64,000 nucleotides of DNA from Flavobacteriales bacterium. GTDB lineage: Bacteria; Bacteroidota; Bacteroidia; Flavobacteriales_F; PHOS-HE28. A program made the translations under genes and the position numbers. Every line of letters begins with the position of its first letter. Position 1 is the stretch's first letter. Under the pieces are notes generated by a model. The model was not told where the DNA came from. It worked only from the letters and a program-made list of their open reading frames with translations, and did no database searches. The stretch is taken from contig JADJXF010000009.1 of NCBI GenBank assembly GCA_016715995.1, positions 248,001 to 312,000 on the forward strand, read 5' to 3'. Positions 1-8,737 of this stretch are shown here, piece after piece.

Positions 1-1410
1 GAGGCACTGCGAAGTCACCTCTACCGTGTGGACACTCTATTGGTACTTCAATCGGTCAGAAAGGTCTCGGACAATCTCTTCTGCCTAGTCGGCGGATACT
101 ACAAGGATGATTGTTCAGATAACCTCGGTGGCAAGTTCACTTATCCGGCGATCTGGTGGATGGATACGTTGGGACAGATCAGTAACCTCAAGCACTATCA
201 GCTCAATGGTGGGAACTGCCCCATGATATTGGGCGATCTGTCGGTGTGCAATGACGGCTCCATCCTGGCCTGGGGGCGGGGCTTCGGCTTCTATGCCATG
301 CGCTTCCTGGCAACCGGTGAGCTGGCTTGGGCGCGGCGGTTCATCGGAGTAGGTGGGGTGCAATTCGTGAAGGAGTTCCCGAACAGCGACCTGCTCGTTG
401 GCATGAGCGTGCAGGGCGAGGGCGCGGTGGTGGCCCGCATGGATGCCGCAGGGAATTTCATCTGGTGCAAGAGTTACATCCGCCCGAAGGGCATGGTGCA
501 TGATGCGCTCATCGAATCGGATGACGATGTCGTGATTGTAGGAGCAACAGACAGCATTGCATCCACGAATGTTTTCATACCTCTTCCGTCGTCATATCAG
601 CCGAAGCTCTTCATGATGCGGCTGGATGGCGATGGCGAGGTGCAATGGTGCCGTGGCTATGAGAGCAACCCCAGGTGGTACCCACGGATAGCATCACGGA
701 TCGAGAAGGCGCAGGACGGCAATTACTTGTTGCTCGCGAACATCGGGTTGTCTAACATCAACTATTTTCAATGGCCGTTCCTCATGAAATCAAGCATCAA
801 TGGCGATACGCTCTGGACCCGCTCGTTCGGTGTGCCAGGTTTTCGTTACTTGTCAAGTGAGCTTCTGATGCATTCCGATGGTTCCATCATGTTCAATGGA
901 ACGGTTGAAGGCAACTTGATGGATGGCCGAGGTGGAGCATCATACGTCTTCAAGGCCGATTCATTGGGCCACTTGCCCTGCTCCGAGCGTTACCAGCCCA
1001 TTCAGGTTTCGGAGCTTTTCCCCACGGCCAGCAGCATCACGTTGCTTTCCATGGATGGTGCCATCGCGCGGCCAGCATACATGGAGCAGGTATCGTACAC
1101 ACCGATACTCGCCGATGACGCATGTGTATTAATCAATGGCATTGGCAGCCCGGAGTCGGTGCGTCGTCAGCGCATCACCATCCGCCCCAACCCCAACACC
1201 GGCCGCTTCACGGTTCAGTTCTCCGACCCTCTGATGGCCGAGAGCTATTACAGCGTGTACGATGCGCTGGGCAAATTGCTTTACCAGCGCCCGCTGCCCG
1301 CAGGTGCCACCGTGGAGGAGATTGACCTCTCGCGCTTCGGGCGCGGCACCTACCTCATCAAGCTCACGGATCCGGAGGGGGCGCGGCATGAAAGGGTGGT
1401 GCTGGAGTAG
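1..1410 (+). CDS. T9SS type A sorting-domain secreted protein (5' end outside window)
   Basis: The reading frame is open from base 1, so the true start lies upstream and 469 residues are visible. The body has repeated segments of the type W-C-R/W-T-R-S-F followed by Asp/Gly-rich turns (for example GEVQWCRGYE and GDTLWTRSFG), resembling the blades of a secreted beta-propeller. The last 74 residues form a type A T9SS sorting domain: PNPNTGRFTVQF, then YDALGKLLYQ, then GTYLIKL and a final basic ERVVLE. The product is therefore expected to be exported by the Sec system and T9SS and released or anchored at the cell surface. A GTG at base 28 is not a convincing start because no signal peptide follows it. 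The ligand or activity is unknown. Confidence 0.85.
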   Translation, partial: EALRSHLYRVDTLLVLQSVRKVSDNLFCLVGGYYKDDCSDNLGGKFTYPAIWWMDTLGQISNLKHYQLNGGNCPMILGDLSVCNDGSILAWGRGFGFYAMRFLATGELAWARRFIGVGGVQFVKEFPNSDLLVGMSVQGEGAVVARMDAAGNFIWCKSYIRPKGMVHDALIESDDDVVIVGATDSIASTNVFIPLPSSYQPKLFMMRLDGDGEVQWCRGYESNPRWYPRIASRIEKAQDGNYLLLANIGLSNINYFQWPFLMKSSINGDTLWTRSFGVPGFRYLSSELLMHSDGSIMFNGTVEGNLMDGRGGASYVFKADSLGHLPCSERYQPIQVSELFPTASSITLLSMDGAIARPAYMEQVSYTPILADDACVLINGIGSPESVRRQRITIRPNPNTGRFTVQFSDPLMAESYYSVYDALGKLLYQRPLPAGATVEEIDLSRFGRGTYLIKLTDPEGARHERVVLE

Positions 1411-1484
1411 CATCTGGCGCTGCACGCCTGATGAAGAGGCCGTCAAGGTGCCTGATCGGCGGTGAACAATCTGAAGTGATCGCT

Positions 1485-2597
1485 TCAGTCGGGGATCGGT
1501 CCGGAGTCGCGGATGACCTTGCCCGAATCGGTGCGGCGGATTCTGCGCAGGGCTTGCACGCGCCGCGGCCATTCGTGCGGGTGCAATACGCCCATCACCT
1601 TCTCCATCACCTCGGGAACCACTTGGTCCTGTGACAACTCTGCTTCCAGTACGAGCAGCACCGCTTGGCCGAGCACGGGGTCGGGAATGGCGCTGAAGTA
1701 ATGCGGATAGGGGATGAGCCCGGCCGTCCGCGCCTCCAGTTGCTCCGGGAAGATCTTCTTGCCGCCGCTGAGGATCACGTTGTCATAGCGGCCCAGCCAT
1801 CGGAAATGCCGGTCATCAATTAGTTCGACCAGGTCGTTGGTGACGTGTTGCTTCACGCTCAAATGCGGGGTATAGACCACCAGGCACCCACGTGGGTCGC
1901 GGCCGAAATGGCATTCGCCAATGGCGGTGAAGCGATCGTCGGGCGCGCTTCCGTTCAAACGGCGCAGCGCTACGTGCGTCACCGTTTCCGTGCTGCCGTA
2001 GCTCTGAAAGACCTGAGCATCGAGATCACGTACATCCCCAACCATGGCCTCGCTCACAGGGCCACCGCCGAGCAGGATGATGTCGAACTGTTGCTCAACG
2101 CGGGCCCGGTCCTCCTGGATGGCGCGGTGCAATTGCAGCGGCACCATGGCGGTGAATCTGAACCGGTCATTCACCTTCAGGTTGTCCAATACGCTGCCCC
2201 GTGGATCGATGAGATGGATGTTCAATCCCAATGCGAAGGCCCGCACGAGCATCATCTTGCCGGCGATGAAATCACACGGGAGGCAGTGCAGAACGCGATC
2301 ACCGGGCTTCAGATGGAAAGCTTCAGCGGTGAGCCGCGCGCTCATCACCAGGTCGCGGCGTGGAATGGTGTAGCGTTTCGGAGGGCCGGTGGTGCCGCTG
2401 GTGGTGGCGCGCAACCCGCCACGCCGCAGCACCAGGTTGAGCAATGTGTCATGCACTTCGCGATACCATTCTGTCCGCCGCTGCTCGCGGAGTTTGTCCA
2501 CGATGCAGCAGTAGTCGAAGCCCGACATCTCCCGACCATCCACGGTGATGCGCTCGAAGGCCGAGGCAATGGGCCGGTATGGGCTGCTGCGAGGCAT
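1485..2597 (-). CDS. menE: o-succinylbenzoate-CoA ligase (MenE-type AMP-binding enzyme)
   Basis: 370 residues of the ANL adenylate-forming superfamily. The phosphate-binding loop TTSGTTGPPK lies near residue 65, the YGSTET adenine/Thr motif near 200, the WLGRYDNVILSGG hinge near 270 and the catalytic C-terminal lysine in TDSGKVI near 360. The protein is shorter than classic MenE (about 450 residues), mainly at the N-terminus, as in other Bacteroidota. MenE activates o-succinylbenzoate with ATP and CoA in menaquinone synthesis. It is the last gene of the men operon and its ATG overlaps the menC stop (TGATG), which indicates coupled translation and supports the MenE assignment over other acyl-CoA ligases. 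Confidence 0.9.
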   Translation of the reverse strand: MPRSSPYRPIASAFERITVDGREMSGFDYCCIVDKLREQRRTEWYREVHDTLLNLVLRRGGLRATTSGTTGPPKRYTIPRRDLVMSARLTAEAFHLKPGDRVLHCLPCDFIAGKMMLVRAFALGLNIHLIDPRGSVLDNLKVNDRFRFTAMVPLQLHRAIQEDRARVEQQFDIILLGGGPVSEAMVGDVRDLDAQVFQSYGSTETVTHVALRRLNGSAPDDRFTAIGECHFGRDPRGCLVVYTPHLSVKQHVTNDLVELIDDRHFRWLGRYDNVILSGGKKIFPEQLEARTAGLIPYPHYFSAIPDPVLGQAVLLVLEAELSQDQVVPEVMEKVMGVLHPHEWPRRVQALRRIRRTDSGKVIRDSGPIPD

Positions 2598-3652
2598 CAG
2601 GCATCGAGCATCGCAAGGTCCCAGGCTTCTTCCGGCCGATAGCGCAGGTAGCCTTTATCCGCCAGCAGGGGCGAGGGGATGTTGTTCACGTACACTTTTC
2701 CGGTGCCGAGTCCTTGGGCAATCTTCACGTTCAGCGTTGCGGTATGCTGCGCGATGGCGTTGAGGCCGATGCTGCTCTCCAGCGCTGAGGTGATCCACCA
2801 GCCAATGCCGCGTGCCGTGGCGAGTTCAATCCACTCCTGCGTAGCAGTCCATCCGCCAACAAGGCTCGGCTTTATCACGATGTATTGCGGCTTCACATGA
2901 TCCAGCAAATCCTCCTTCGCATCGCGCGTATTCAAGCCGATGAGGTCCTCATCCAGCGCGATCGGGATCGGTGAATCGGCGCAGAGCTCGACCATCACTT
3001 CGTAGAGGCCTGCTGCCACGGGCTGCTCGATGCTGTGCACCTGCAGCTCCGAGAGGCGCTTGAGCATGTCGGGTGCCTGTTGCGCGCTGAATGCGCCGTT
3101 GGCGTCCACCCGCAAGGTGATGTGCTCAGAGCCGAACTCCTTGCGCACGGCTTTCAGCAGGTCCAGTTCATCCTCGAGGCCGATGGCGCCGATCTTCATC
3201 TTCACCGTTGTGTAGCCGCTCTCGATCTGCTCACGGAGGCGCTGCTTCATCGCGGCCTTGTCACCCATCCACACCAAACCGTTGATCGGAATCGCCTGCC
3301 TGCCAAGGGTGAATTCAGAAGGGAAGAGATTCTTTGTTCCGCCTGCCTCCAAGTCCCGCAGGCACTGCTCCACCGCGAACCGGACGCTCGGCACGTCCAC
3401 GAGGTCCGTCAGGGTGCGATGCGCCCAGTTGTCGGTGCGCTCGCAGAGCCCGGTGAGCTTCAGCTTCACATCGGCAGGATACTCCTTGCTGTGTCCTGGG
3501 AAGAGCGCAGCCTCGCCGATGCCTTTCACGCCAGGCTGGTCCTCGTTCCAAGCAAGGAGGTACCACACTGTGCGTGCCGTGATGGTTCCCTTGCTGGTGC
3601 CCAGCTCGAAGCGCGGGTTGAGCGTGCGTTCGATCCAGCGCGCCTTGATCAT
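2597..3652 (-). CDS. menC: o-succinylbenzoate synthase
   Basis: 351 residues from the ATG at 3652, which overlaps the menA stop as ATGA. Upstream in-frame sequence is only readthrough of menA in another frame. This is an enolase-superfamily enzyme: VKMKIGA carries the KxK catalytic lysine, LRVDANGAFS the first metal Asp, IEQPV the Glu, ALDED the third metal ligand and VIKPSLVGG the second catalytic lysine. It dehydrates SHCHC to o-succinylbenzoate. The neighbours (menA upstream, menE downstream) fix the role and make a dipeptide epimerase unlikely. Confidence 0.93.
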   Translation of the reverse strand: MIKARWIERTLNPRFELGTSKGTITARTVWYLLAWNEDQPGVKGIGEAALFPGHSKEYPADVKLKLTGLCERTDNWAHRTLTDLVDVPSVRFAVEQCLRDLEAGGTKNLFPSEFTLGRQAIPINGLVWMGDKAAMKQRLREQIESGYTTVKMKIGAIGLEDELDLLKAVRKEFGSEHITLRVDANGAFSAQQAPDMLKRLSELQVHSIEQPVAAGLYEVMVELCADSPIPIALDEDLIGLNTRDAKEDLLDHVKPQYIVIKPSLVGGWTATQEWIELATARGIGWWITSALESSIGLNAIAQHTATLNVKIAQGLGTGKVYVNNIPSPLLADKGYLRYRPEEAWDLAMLDA

Positions 3653-4566
3653 GTGGCAAGGATAAGCCCGGCGCTGAAGGCGAGCGCGGTGAAGAAGGTG
3701 GTGAGCGCGAGCTTCTTCAAGTGCGGGTCGAGCGAAGCGGGGTCGTGCGTGCGGAGCACGGCGCGCATGTGAGTGGCCAGCGCAGGCAGGGTGATGAGCC
3801 AGCCCCACTGCGGCATGCCGAGGAAGGCGATCGAGGTGAAGGCAATCAGGCAGATCAATCCGCCAGCGATGAGGATGCCGTGGTAGCCCTTGGCGCGATC
3901 GAAGCCGAGGCGCACCGCGAGAGTGTTCTTGCCGCTGGCCTTGTCGTTCTTGATGTCGCGCAGATTGTTCACGTTGAGCACGCCCGCGCTCCAGAGGCCG
4001 AAGGCGGCGGCAGGCAGCAGCATGAGCGGTGCGAAGGTTCGCGTGTGCAGGTAGAAGGTCCCGCACACGCCCACGAGGCCGAAGAAGAGGAAGACGCTCA
4101 CTTCGCCGAGGCCTGCATAGCCGTAAGGATTCCGGCCGAAGGTGTACTTCACTGCAGCGCCGATGGCGAGCAGGCCGATGCCGAGAAAGACGAGCATTTT
4201 AGTGGAGAAGCCGAGCGCTAGGACGATGAGCGCGATGCCGCTGACGAGGGCGAGCGTGCCGCAGAGGAGCATGGCGCGCTTCATGGCTGCGGGCGAGATG
4301 GCGCCGCTCTGCACCGCGCGCTGCGGACCCACGCGATCAGTGTTGTCGGTGCCGTGCTGATGATCGCCGAGATCGTTGGCGAGATTGCTGAGTATCTGCA
4401 AGAGGACGGCGGTGAGGAGCGCGAGTGCGAGCACCGATGGCTTGAAGCCCCAGCCATCGATCTCATGCATGAACCAGGCGAGCGTGCTGCCCATGACGAT
4501 GCTGCTCACCGCGAGCGGCAGGGTGCGCAGGCGGAAGGCGTGGAGCCAGTGCTTGAAATCGGCCAT
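3649..4566 (-). CDS. menA: 1,4-dihydroxy-2-naphthoate polyprenyltransferase (UbiA family)
   Basis: 305 residues, strongly hydrophobic, with about eight or nine predicted membrane helices. The first prenyl-diphosphate site reads NLANDLGDHQHGTDN (residues about 61-75), with the MenA-typical DHQHGTDN, followed by RVGPQRAVQSG. The second Asp-rich site is NLRDIKNDKASGK near residue 205. MenA attaches the isoprenoid tail to DHNA in the inner membrane. The ATG sits one base after the menD stop, and the stop overlaps the menC start, so the gene is inside one transcription unit. Confidence 0.93.
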   Translation of the reverse strand: MADFKHWLHAFRLRTLPLAVSSIVMGSTLAWFMHEIDGWGFKPSVLALALLTAVLLQILSNLANDLGDHQHGTDNTDRVGPQRAVQSGAISPAAMKRAMLLCGTLALVSGIALIVLALGFSTKMLVFLGIGLLAIGAAVKYTFGRNPYGYAGLGEVSVFLFFGLVGVCGTFYLHTRTFAPLMLLPAAAFGLWSAGVLNVNNLRDIKNDKASGKNTLAVRLGFDRAKGYHGILIAGGLICLIAFTSIAFLGMPQWGWLITLPALATHMRAVLRTHDPASLDPHLKKLALTTFFTALAFSAGLILAT

Positions 4567-4567
4567 G

Positions 4568-6262
4568 TCAATCGCGCAGTGACTGGAAGTACGCCCTTAG
4601 CACCTTCGGGCTCACCTTCGCTTCCGTCCTCACCACAAGCACCGCAGGTTTGGAGTGCTCGTCGTAGAGCCATTCGAGTGCTTCGTTCAATGAGTTCGCA
4701 TCGTTCGCTTCGCGCCAAGGCAGCCCATATGACTTCGCCAGCGCGAGCGCATCACGCCCGTGGGGCGCTTCGAACCACTTCAGCAGTTCGGGATTCCTGT
4801 CCGGCCCTTCGATGTAGCGGAAGATGTTGCCACCGCCGTTGTCGATCACAATGACGCGCAGGAGCGGTGAGAGGTGCGCGTTCCAGAACGCATTGCTGTC
4901 GTACAGGAAGGCCGTGTCGCCGCTGATAAGCGTGGTGGGCCGTGGCGATGCGAAGGCGCTCCCCACGGCGGTGCTGGTGCAGCCATCGATGCCGCTGGTG
5001 CCGCGGTTGCTGAACCAGCGTAAACCAGTCTTCCTGTCGAAGAGTTGGGCATAGCGGGTTGGCGTGCTGTTGGCCAGGTGAACATCGCTGCCCTGCGGGA
5101 TTGCGCGCAGGATTTGGTCGAAGACGGTGAGGTCGCAGAAGGTGGTCTCCTTCACGATGGCCTCATGCTTCACACGGATCCGTTGATCGACCATCCGCCA
5201 GGCCTCGCGGTAGATGCTCTCATTGCCTTTGGCATGACCGGCCAGTTGGCTGAAGAAGACCTCCGGGCTTACGGCGATATCGTGGCTGAGGCTTTGGTAG
5301 GTATCGTAATGCCGCTGGCCAATGTCCACATTCCAATGCTGCGCGGGCCTCCATGTGCGCAAGAGGCCCTTGATTCGCTTGCTTACGATGGCACCGCCGA
5401 ATGTGATGAGCAGGTCGGGTTTCAGGTCTGTTTCGTTCCTCTCGTTGACGCCCTCTATGGCGCGGTCGATGCACGAGATGAAGGAAGGGTCGTCCAGGTT
5501 GCTCGTGGCTTCGGTCAACACGGTCACTTGTGGCAGCGCAGCCAGTTGAGCGAGCTGTTTCTTCAATCCATCGCTCCATGTGCCCTGGCCTGCCAGCACC
5601 ATCACTTTGCGGCAGCTGTTCAGTTGTCCGATGAGCCAACGCGCATGCTCAGGAAGGATGAACGATTCGGTCATCACCTGTGCGATGGCCCGCGTGCCGC
5701 CGACGGATTCCGAGGTGTTGTAGAGCGGTTCCGCGAAAGGCGCATTCACATGTACCGGACCGGGCACGGGCAGCAATGTGGCGTCAATGGCCTCGTTGAT
5801 GAGGCGCCCGCCGTGCCAACGCACCAGGTCGTCGTCGGTCAAGCGCGGGAGTTGCACGCTCTTCTTCATGTGAAGCGTCAGCACGCCTTGCTGCCGGATG
5901 GCTTGGCCTTCGCCCTGATCAACCCATTCCTCTGGACGGTCGGCGGTGATCACGAGCAACGGGATCCGCTGATAGAAGGCCTCCGCGATAGCAGGGCCGT
6001 AGTTGAGCACGGCACTGCCGCTGGTGCAGATTAGGGCTACGGGGGCATGCAGTTGCTGCGCCATGCCCAAGGCGAAGAAGGCGGCGCTGCGTTCATCGAT
6101 GACGCTCAGGCACTGCATGCCTTCCTGGCGGCTGAAGGCGATCACCAACGGTGCGCTGCGCGAACCCGGGCTGATCACCGCGTGCCGGATGCCCTTGGCG
6201 GCGCATAGTCGCGCGAGCTCGGCGGCGGTGAAGTGGTCGGAGGTCTTCGTCACGGTGGCCAA
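4568..6262 (-). CDS. menD: SEPHCHC synthase (MenD)
   Basis: 564 residues, normal MenD length. This is a thiamin diphosphate enzyme: VISPGSRSAPL near residue 30 carries the substrate-binding Ser/Arg, ERSAAFFALG follows near 58 with the ThDP-activating Glu, and the ThDP/metal site SGDTAFLYDSNAFW plus VIVIDNGGGNIF lies near 435-470. It condenses isochorismate with 2-oxoglutarate. The start appears to be TTG at 6262, three bases after the menF stop codon begins to be cleared. No ATG lies nearby, a GTG three codons later is an alternative, and family proteins begin about this far before the ISPGSR motif. Confidence 0.93.
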   Translation of the reverse strand: MATVTKTSDHFTAAELARLCAAKGIRHAVISPGSRSAPLVIAFSRQEGMQCLSVIDERSAAFFALGMAQQLHAPVALICTSGSAVLNYGPAIAEAFYQRIPLLVITADRPEEWVDQGEGQAIRQQGVLTLHMKKSVQLPRLTDDDLVRWHGGRLINEAIDATLLPVPGPVHVNAPFAEPLYNTSESVGGTRAIAQVMTESFILPEHARWLIGQLNSCRKVMVLAGQGTWSDGLKKQLAQLAALPQVTVLTEATSNLDDPSFISCIDRAIEGVNERNETDLKPDLLITFGGAIVSKRIKGLLRTWRPAQHWNVDIGQRHYDTYQSLSHDIAVSPEVFFSQLAGHAKGNESIYREAWRMVDQRIRVKHEAIVKETTFCDLTVFDQILRAIPQGSDVHLANSTPTRYAQLFDRKTGLRWFSNRGTSGIDGCTSTAVGSAFASPRPTTLISGDTAFLYDSNAFWNAHLSPLLRVIVIDNGGGNIFRYIEGPDRNPELLKWFEAPHGRDALALAKSYGLPWREANDANSLNEALEWLYDEHSKPAVLVVRTEAKVSPKVLRAYFQSLRD

Positions 6263-6264
6263 AG

Positions 6265-7338
6265 CTATCCGGACCGGCGTTGCTCGTCGATCAGGTCTAG
6301 CCAGGTGCGGGCCTTACGCTCCACTTCATCGCATTCGCGGTCGGGATCCGAACCTGCGGTGATGCCTGCGCCTGCATGAACAAGCGCCTGCCCACCACCG
6401 ACCTCCATGCATCGGATGTTCACGTAGAAATCGGCGTTGCGCCCGTCCACAGGTCCCCAATAGCCGCCATAGAGCAATCGGTTCCGCGGCTCAAGAGTAC
6501 GTAGGAGGTTGATGGCTGAAGTTCTCGGAATGCCACCTACAGCAGGCGTCGGATGCAGTGCGTAGGCCAGTGGCAGTGCGCCCGATCCGGTGACACGACC
6601 GGTTATCCCCGAGTGCAAGTGCATCACGTTGCCGGCAGCTATTACTCGAGGGCCTTCAGCGCGCAGGTCTTGCACACCATGCGCGGCAAGGATCTCCAGA
6701 ACCGAATGGGTGACCATCGCCTGCTCTTCACGCTCCTTCGGCTTCCAAGCTGAGGGATCGCTAGGCGCTTCTCCCTTCGGCAACGTTGCGGCCAGGGCAT
6801 CAACGTCGACCCTATCGCCGTGAAGAGCAAGTAGTCGTTCCGGCGATGCGCCGATCCACAATCCGAAGCGCTCCGTCCGGACGAGTGCGATGAACGCCTG
6901 TGGATGATTCCGGGCAGCCATCGAAAAAAGTCTCCCAAGTGAAAGTCCGCCAAGGTCTACGTTCAACGTTCTGGCCAGAACCACCTTCTCCAGCAGGCCC
7001 GATTCGATGCTAGCGATGGCCGTCCGTACCGCTTCGGCATACCCGGCCCGATCCAAGCCAGGAAGGAGATCCGGGGTCGGATATGGTCTGGCATGCCCAA
7101 CGTCTTCAATGAAGACATGGTCAGCGCTGAGGTCCAACAGGGTATCGGGCTTAATGCAGAACACGGAGCCATCGGCGGCTTCGAATGGTGCAAGCATGAA
7201 ACCGCGCTGCTCGGATTGAGCTTGTGTCAGTTCTCGGCCGTGTTGCACGTATGCGAGCGCCGCCTGGCCAGGCAATCGGAAGGCCGCGAAGGTGACGTGG
7301 CGGCGCAGCAGCTCGTCAATCGCGACGGCCTCGTTCAC
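6265..7338 (-). CDS. menF: isochorismate synthase (chorismate-binding enzyme)
   Basis: 357 residues from a GTG at 7338 that overlaps the menI stop as GTGA. An in-frame start further up (7371) would overlap menI by 37 bases and is less likely. The chorismate-binding fold is recognised by VVLARTLNVD, LFIALVRT-like FIALVRTERFGLWIGASPE, HLHSGITGRV and the C-terminal AGITAGSDPDRECDE metal-binding segment. It converts chorismate to isochorismate, the first step of menaquinone synthesis. Position directly before menD supports MenF rather than anthranilate, aminodeoxychorismate or salicylate synthase. Confidence 0.9.
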   Translation of the reverse strand: MNEAVAIDELLRRHVTFAAFRLPGQAALAYVQHGRELTQAQSEQRGFMLAPFEAADGSVFCIKPDTLLDLSADHVFIEDVGHARPYPTPDLLPGLDRAGYAEAVRTAIASIESGLLEKVVLARTLNVDLGGLSLGRLFSMAARNHPQAFIALVRTERFGLWIGASPERLLALHGDRVDVDALAATLPKGEAPSDPSAWKPKEREEQAMVTHSVLEILAAHGVQDLRAEGPRVIAAGNVMHLHSGITGRVTGSGALPLAYALHPTPAVGGIPRTSAINLLRTLEPRNRLLYGGYWGPVDGRNADFYVNIRCMEVGGGQALVHAGAGITAGSDPDRECDEVERKARTWLDLIDEQRRSG

Positions 7339-7754
7339 CGCCGATCGATGATGAGGTTCGTCAGCCGGCACACAGCGCAGAGCTCGTCCGCCTCGTTCCG
7401 CACACGGATGTCCCAGACATGGGTGGTGCGACCTTGATGAACCAGTTCACCCGTGGCGGTAATGACGCCGCTGCGAACGGCCTTCAAGTGATTCACATTC
7501 AGTTCCAGGCCCACCGTGTCCTTGCCTTCGGCGCCTACCAACAGCGCCGAGCCCACGCTGCCAAGTGTTTCAGCAAGGGCAGCCGTGGCCCCACCATGCA
7601 GCAATCCCATCGGCTGCACGGTGCGACGGTCCACTGGGAGCGTTGCACACAAGTTGCCCGCTCTGTCGGCATGGAATCGGATGCCCAGGTGCGAGACAAG
7701 CGTCTGCTCGCCGAACCCATTGGCTTGCTCGGCCTGCTGCAGGGTGAAGCGCAT
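7335..7754 (-). CDS. menI: hotdog-fold 1,4-dihydroxy-2-naphthoyl-CoA thioesterase
   Basis: 139 residues with the PaaI/YdiI hotdog signature: VSHLGIRF, PVDRRTVQPMGLLHGGATAA and ALAETLGSVGS, including the HGG turn and the catalytic Glu in LAETLGS. The match to E. coli YdiI (MenI) is close along the whole length. MenI hydrolyses DHNA-CoA to DHNA before prenylation by MenA. As first gene of the six-gene men operon it makes this role very likely. The gene for DHNA-CoA synthase (menB) is not in the window. Confidence 0.88.
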   Translation of the reverse strand: MRFTLQQAEQANGFGEQTLVSHLGIRFHADRAGNLCATLPVDRRTVQPMGLLHGGATAALAETLGSVGSALLVGAEGKDTVGLELNVNHLKAVRSGVITATGELVHQGRTTHVWDIRVRNEADELCAVCRLTNLIIDRR

Positions 7755-7758
7755 GGGC

Positions 7759-7766
7759 CAAAAGTA
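7759..7766 (-). promoter_or_regulatory. -7 element of the men operon promoter
   Basis: TACTTTTG on the minus strand matches the Bacteroidota -7 consensus TAnnTTTG exactly. Only four bases separate its last G from the menI ATG, so transcription would start at or beside the A of ATG and the mRNA would be leaderless. No convincing TTG-type -33 element is seen at the usual spacing. The element lies in the 30-base gap shared with the divergent response regulator gene. Confidence 0.45.
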
Positions 7767-7784
7767 GACCCGGATATTTGCCCC

Positions 7785-8477
7785 ATGGCTGGTGAGCGCA
7801 TCCTACTTGTTGAGGACGAGGCTTCGCTCCGGAACACGCTGAAGCTGAACCTCGAATTGGAAGGGTATGCCGTTACGGTCGCCACTTCCGGCCCGGAGGC
7901 TCTGGAACGGTTGCGGGGGGCGCATTTCGCCTTGGTGATCATGGATGTGATGCTGCCCGGCATCGATGGGTTCTCGGTGATTGAGACGGTCCGACTGGAA
8001 GGCAATCAGGTTCCCGCGCTTTTCCTGACCGCACGCAACACTGTGGCCGACCGTATTCGCGGATTACGTGCAGGCGACGACTACCTCGGAAAGCCGTTCG
8101 ACCTCACCGAACTTCTCCTGCGCATCAGCAAGCTCGTTCACAAGGTTGACCAGACGGAGGCCGCTTCGTTGCCCATTACGTTCTCATTTCCAGGCGGGCG
8201 CATCGATTTCGATCGATATGAGGCCATCGGTTCGGATGGTGCCAAGCACGACCTAACCCAGCGCGAAGCCCTGCTGTTGCGCCTGCTCGTGGAAAAGGCG
8301 GGGGAGGTGGTCTCCCGGGAGGAGATTCTGCGCAAGGTCTGGGGCTATAATGTCTTCCCCACCACCCGGACCGTCGACAATTTCATTGTGGCTTTTCGCA
8401 AGTATTTTGAAGCTGATCCACGCGAGCCCAGGCATTTCCATTCCGTCCGGGGGGTGGGGTATAAGTTCACTCCATGA
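7785..8477 (+). CDS. OmpR/PhoB-family response regulator (orphan)
   Basis: 230 residues from the ATG at 7785; upstream in-frame sequence is antisense to menI. The receiver domain occupies about residues 1-125, with the acidic pair in LLVEDEAS, the phosphoacceptor Asp in LVIMDVMLPGIDGF, Thr in FLTA and Lys in DDYLGKPF. Residues 135-230 form a winged-helix DNA-binding domain (LTQREALLLRLL, TRTVDNFIVAFRKYF, VRGVGYKF). No histidine kinase gene is adjacent, so the partner is elsewhere. It is divergent from the men operon with only 30 bases between the start codons. The preceding bases GATATTTG-CCCC-ATG resemble a -7 element placed for a leaderless start. Confidence 0.93.
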   Translation: MAGERILLVEDEASLRNTLKLNLELEGYAVTVATSGPEALERLRGAHFALVIMDVMLPGIDGFSVIETVRLEGNQVPALFLTARNTVADRIRGLRAGDDYLGKPFDLTELLLRISKLVHKVDQTEAASLPITFSFPGGRIDFDRYEAIGSDGAKHDLTQREALLLRLLVEKAGEVVSREEILRKVWGYNVFPTTRTVDNFIVAFRKYFEADPREPRHFHSVRGVGYKFTP

Positions 8478-8589
8478 TTTTTTTACTGGGCCTTGGCAAC
8501 CCCTGTAGGCCCCCGCCGTCTCCCCTATAGCCGAGGTCCTTCTTCCTGGCCTTGGGCTGGTTCCAATTATTCCTTGCAGGTTTACCGCG

Positions 8590-8615
8590 CAGGGGTCCTT
8601 GAAAAAGGGCCCCTG
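8590..8615 (+). terminator. possible hairpin terminator or structured leader between two genes
   Basis: CAGGGGTCC and GGGCCCCTG pair over nine positions (one G-T) around an eight-base loop, followed by a partly T-rich stretch. It lies 113 bases after the response regulator stop and 122 before the next ATG, so it may be a weak terminator or 5' leader structure. The rest of the 260-base gap (8478-8737) holds no convincing gene. Confidence 0.3.
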
Positions 8616-8737
8616 TTCGGTTTATTGGGGTTCCAGTCTTCCAGCTAATGTTCTCCCCTTCGGCTTGCTTTAAGCTTCTCCTGGCAGCTATCTTGCGGCG
8701 GCTTAACCCGACCAATCACGTACAATCACGCTACTCC

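Noticed and set aside
1471..1488. Hairpin CTGAAG-TGATCG-CTTCAG as a terminator between the first T9SS gene and menE
   Set aside because: Only six base pairs, no T-run, and it overlaps the menE stop codon.
8467..8715. 82-codon open frame on the minus strand in the gap after the response regulator
   Set aside because: Very basic, low-complexity product, overlaps the response regulator end and a hairpin; no family match.
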